NCBI RefSeq assembly: GCF_014287585.1
Contig: NZ_JACOOJ010000019.1
Span: forward strand, 31,434-95,433
DNA: 64,000 nucleotides
Direction of reading: 5' to 3'
From: Parabacteroides hominis
GTDB taxonomy: Bacteria; Bacteroidota; Bacteroidia; Bacteroidales; Tannerellaceae
Every line of letters begins with the position of its first letter. Positions within the stretch are counted from its first letter, which is position 1. The position numbers and the translations under genes were made by a program. Shown piece after piece: positions 61,298 through 64,000 of this stretch. The notes below the pieces were generated by a model that worked only from the letters and a program-made list of their open reading frames with translations, was not told where the DNA came from and did no database searches.

Positions 61298-64000
61298 ATG
61301 AACAAGAGATTTTCTACTCTTTTAGCTACCGCTCTGGTAGCAGGTGGACTGTCTGCAAATGTGATGGCGGTAAATATTACCCCTACAGATTTGAAAGACG
61401 GTCAGTTCATCCATTTGTCAACGGAAACTGATGGAGTCACTTACCTGGCAATGGATGATAAAGGTGACTTTGCAAAAGTAGAAGCATCAGATTGGTCCGG
61501 TAATATTGATAAATTACTGGGTACTTTATGGCAGGTTAAGTTGATTCCTCATACTACTCAGGCAGGAACAACTTATACTTATTCATTTACAAACCGCTTG
61601 TCTGGCCAATTGTTGTCAGTTAAGTTGCAATCGGATGTCGATGGTGGCGGACGTTCTGCTAACATTACTGCAAATGAAAAAGGTGGTAACACTGAATGGG
61701 CTTATGCATCAGGCAACGGTCTTTATGCTGTTAAAGGTGACTCTATTTTTACTATTGGAACAAATGAAGGTGCATTAACTTTTGCTGCTGAAAAGACAAC
61801 GACTGTTCCTGCCAATGCGACTTTGTACATGGGTGAAGTTTCTGATAAGGAGGTCATATTGAAAGCTAATGACTTCAACACATTGGTAAAAGCAAATGCT
61901 GGTCGTTTGTTCTTTACGGATGAGAATGTATCTTCTACTGAAAAGAATGTGTTGACTGATAATAAGTGGGAAGCTATTGATGCAAAAATCAAAAATGATG
62001 GATCTGCATTCAGTGGCGATGTCGATGTTCTATATCTTACAAACGGAAAAGAACACAAACGGGTAATTGCTCCGGCAACAGAAGAAACAGTTCAGAAAGA
62101 ATATCTGTTGGTCGATTATAATTTTTATGACCCATCGAAAGATTTCAATAAGTTAATTGTTGACACTATCGCTGTTGAACCGAATGCTGCTTCTCCTGCT
62201 TTCGATACTCGTTTGGCTGCCAAGCATCATTCGGCAACCGCTGCTTTCAAGGTGACTTATTTCATTCCGAATGATTCTATGGTGATTGCACCGCAGTTTA
62301 CACAGACTGAAATTGCTGTTGCGACAACGTTGAAAGCTAAAGGTCAAAATATTTATGAGACTTATGGAAACGGTAAAGAAAACAATTATACAGATGAAGC
62401 TCAGGCTGTATATAATACCTCAATGACACTTAAGGATGCTGTAGATGCTTTTGTAGGCAATGATTCTGAGCCAAATCCGATTTCAACCAAAAACGTTACC
62501 GATGCTATTGCCGCCGTTAAATATTCCACCAATGCCGCTACTAAGGCATTAGAAGAGGGATTAGTTGCTGCAGTAAAAGCATATTTGAAGGATATCGAAG
62601 ATTTGACATGGTTGGCGCAGGATGATGTTACTACAAAAACTCTTCAAAAACCGAGCTATGTAGACGGCGTATCTCCTATGACAGTAGAAGCTGTTGATCC
62701 TGCTAAGCAAGTGGTAATCCGCAAACTTTCTAACACAAAGGTTTTGACTATCGGTGAAATCACATCTGCTACAGCAACTAACGGCAACCTGATCGCCACT
62801 ATCAAAACATCCGACAAAGACGCAACAATCGGTGGTGATGCTACAATCGCTGAAGGTCTGTATTATGTAATTGATGCAAAGAAAGAACAGAGTGCAGGTG
62901 TTGCTAACAAATATTATGGCTTATACTTTGATGCAAGCCCAGTTAATCCTGCTAAGTATGTAGCAAAAACTCAGGCATTCAATCCGTTTGCTCAATTCGT
63001 AGTTTCTAAAGCTGCTGGCGTTGACAAAGGCAATTACACAGTTGAAAACCGTGCAACAACAGATGCTAAGTGGCAGGGTGTAACTAACGTTGTAGACAAA
63101 GACAACAACATCTTCGCTATCGGCGGCGACACAATCCAGTTGGTAGCAGCCGAAGACGTAGACGCAGACAACGCTTATATCGGCTACAAATATATCACAG
63201 CTAACGATGCTAAGAACAACAAGTTCACCATCACTTCTGCAGCAGACGTATTGGAAGGACAGAGCATTGTAATGACAAAAGACTCTACACTGAAAGTAGC
63301 TGCTCCGGAAGGTGAAGTTCTTTATACATTAGTTCCTTCTGCTGAAAGCAAATATGGCGTAGCTGATGCTTTGAAGAAAGTAACTTACACCGTTATGGAT
63401 GCCGACAGCGCATTTATCATCTATGATGAAACAAGAGGATATGTATTCTCTAACGGTAAATATGGCGAAGCTAACGGTACTCCGGTTCAGTTCACTATGA
63501 TCGCTGTTGATGCTGATTCTACTTACGTATTGTATGATGAAACAGCAACTCCTGAGAAACTGAAACTGGTTGTAAGCACTCAGTACAAGACAATCTCCGG
63601 CGAACCTCTGACCGCTCGCAACGACATGTTCATCGTTAAACCGCAGTCTGCTCCTGCTTCTTACAAATCTCTGCCGAAGCACGTACGCATCCAGGCTATC
63701 AATGGCGACTATGCAGCTGTTAACGCTGCTAATCAGGGTATCGCTGTTCGCGAAGGTGATTTGAAGGCTGATGCTTATAGCAACTTAGACTTTATCTTCT
63801 GGTTGGATACCGCTCATTATGACAATGCTGCTCCTTACACTTACTACATCACGAAGGGTGTTAAGGCAGAAGAAGAAACTCCTGCAAGCCGTCTGTATAT
63901 GTGGAACTCTGTAGACTCTGCTGCTGCAAAGGATGCAAACAAAGAACTTCCGTACATCTACGGTACAGGTGCAAACCGCGTTATGTTCCGCACTGCTTCT
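61298..64000 (+). CDS. Very large exported surface protein, S-layer-like (3' truncated)
   Basis: The frame is open for 901 codons to the window edge. A signal peptide (MNKRFSTLLATALVAGGLSANVMA) is followed by repeated beta-rich modules with recurring themes such as LWQVKLIPHT, GDSIFTIGTNEGALTF, VLTIGEITSATATNGNL, GDTIQLVAAEDV and APYTYYITKGV. No catalytic motif is seen. Codon use in the later part is strongly optimised, suggesting very high expression. Parabacteroides species have glycosylated S-layers, and giant DUF6383-type proteins with this type of signal peptide occur there; the C-terminus that would settle it is outside the window. An ATG two codons upstream (61292) is also possible. 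Confidence 0.75.
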   Translation, partial: MNKRFSTLLATALVAGGLSANVMAVNITPTDLKDGQFIHLSTETDGVTYLAMDDKGDFAKVEASDWSGNIDKLLGTLWQVKLIPHTTQAGTTYTYSFTNRLSGQLLSVKLQSDVDGGGRSANITANEKGGNTEWAYASGNGLYAVKGDSIFTIGTNEGALTFAAEKTTTVPANATLYMGEVSDKEVILKANDFNTLVKANAGRLFFTDENVSSTEKNVLTDNKWEAIDAKIKNDGSAFSGDVDVLYLTNGKEHKRVIAPATEETVQKEYLLVDYNFYDPSKDFNKLIVDTIAVEPNAASPAFDTRLAAKHHSATAAFKVTYFIPNDSMVIAPQFTQTEIAVATTLKAKGQNIYETYGNGKENNYTDEAQAVYNTSMTLKDAVDAFVGNDSEPNPISTKNVTDAIAAVKYSTNAATKALEEGLVAAVKAYLKDIEDLTWLAQDDVTTKTLQKPSYVDGVSPMTVEAVDPAKQVVIRKLSNTKVLTIGEITSATATNGNLIATIKTSDKDATIGGDATIAEGLYYVIDAKKEQSAGVANKYYGLYFDASPVNPAKYVAKTQAFNPFAQFVVSKAAGVDKGNYTVENRATTDAKWQGVTNVVDKDNNIFAIGGDTIQLVAAEDVDADNAYIGYKYITANDAKNNKFTITSAADVLEGQSIVMTKDSTLKVAAPEGEVLYTLVPSAESKYGVADALKKVTYTVMDADSAFIIYDETRGYVFSNGKYGEANGTPVQFTMIAVDADSTYVLYDETATPEKLKLVVSTQYKTISGEPLTARNDMFIVKPQSAPASYKSLPKHVRIQAINGDYAAVNAANQGIAVREGDLKADAYSNLDFIFWLDTAHYDNAAPYTYYITKGVKAEEETPASRLYMWNSVDSAAAKDANKELPYIYGTGANRVMFRTAS

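Overview
The window looks like the chromosome of a gut Bacteroidales, most probably a Parabacteroides-type member of the Tannerellaceae. The basis is SusC/SusD pairs, a hybrid two-component regulator, six-bladed propeller lipoproteins, repeated -7 boxes of the Bacteroidetes form TAnnTTTG (often TATCTTTG), few Shine-Dalgarno sites, and a giant exported protein with highly expressed codon use at the right edge. The genus is an inference.

Left third (1-21.9 kb): a 5'-truncated DUF1016 nuclease-like gene, then a sialic acid operon: nanA lyase, nanE-type epimerase, nanT permease, nanH sialidase, and a fused sialate O-acetylesterase/NanM-like kelch protein. Together these would release, de-acetylate, import and convert sialic acid to GlcNAc. 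A hybrid two-component regulator and a second polysaccharide-utilisation-like cluster follow: SusC, SusD, a Tat-exported aldo/keto reductase, a DUF2264 protein and an exported two-module VOC protein. This second set has no ordinary glycosidase.

Middle (21.9-39.9 kb): a minus-strand housekeeping group (LOG-type phosphoribohydrolase, TIGR02757, AlkD, 2-hydroxyacid dehydrogenase), an exported esterase, an SpmA/SpmB fusion and ybeY. Next come four propeller lipoproteins, three of them tandem paralogues, and a LytS-type kinase with a LytTR regulator. Direct repeats with a 21-bp period upstream of the propeller genes and of the kinase suggest one regulon.

Core block (39.9-49.8 kb): mnmG, uvrC, dtd, a MazG-like pyrophosphohydrolase, deoC, a polyprenyl diphosphate synthase and polA. 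The mnmG-uvrC gap carries an exact 16-bp match to the parS consensus bound by ParB.

Right part (49.8-64 kb): a leader RNA with mutually exclusive hairpins before an Lcl_C/DUF1566-like gene, a GH2 beta-galactosidase, ychF, a DUF1080-PHP fusion lipoprotein, a minimal ABC pair, a TolB-like propeller and an Rpn-family nuclease. A repeat-rich 1.2-kb stretch and a second structured leader precede a very large surface protein that runs off the window. Two related ~465-bp noncoding repeats bracket the 27.5 kb from 32.6 to 60.1 kb, each next to a fold-back miniature element. No rRNA, tRNA or CRISPR array was seen.
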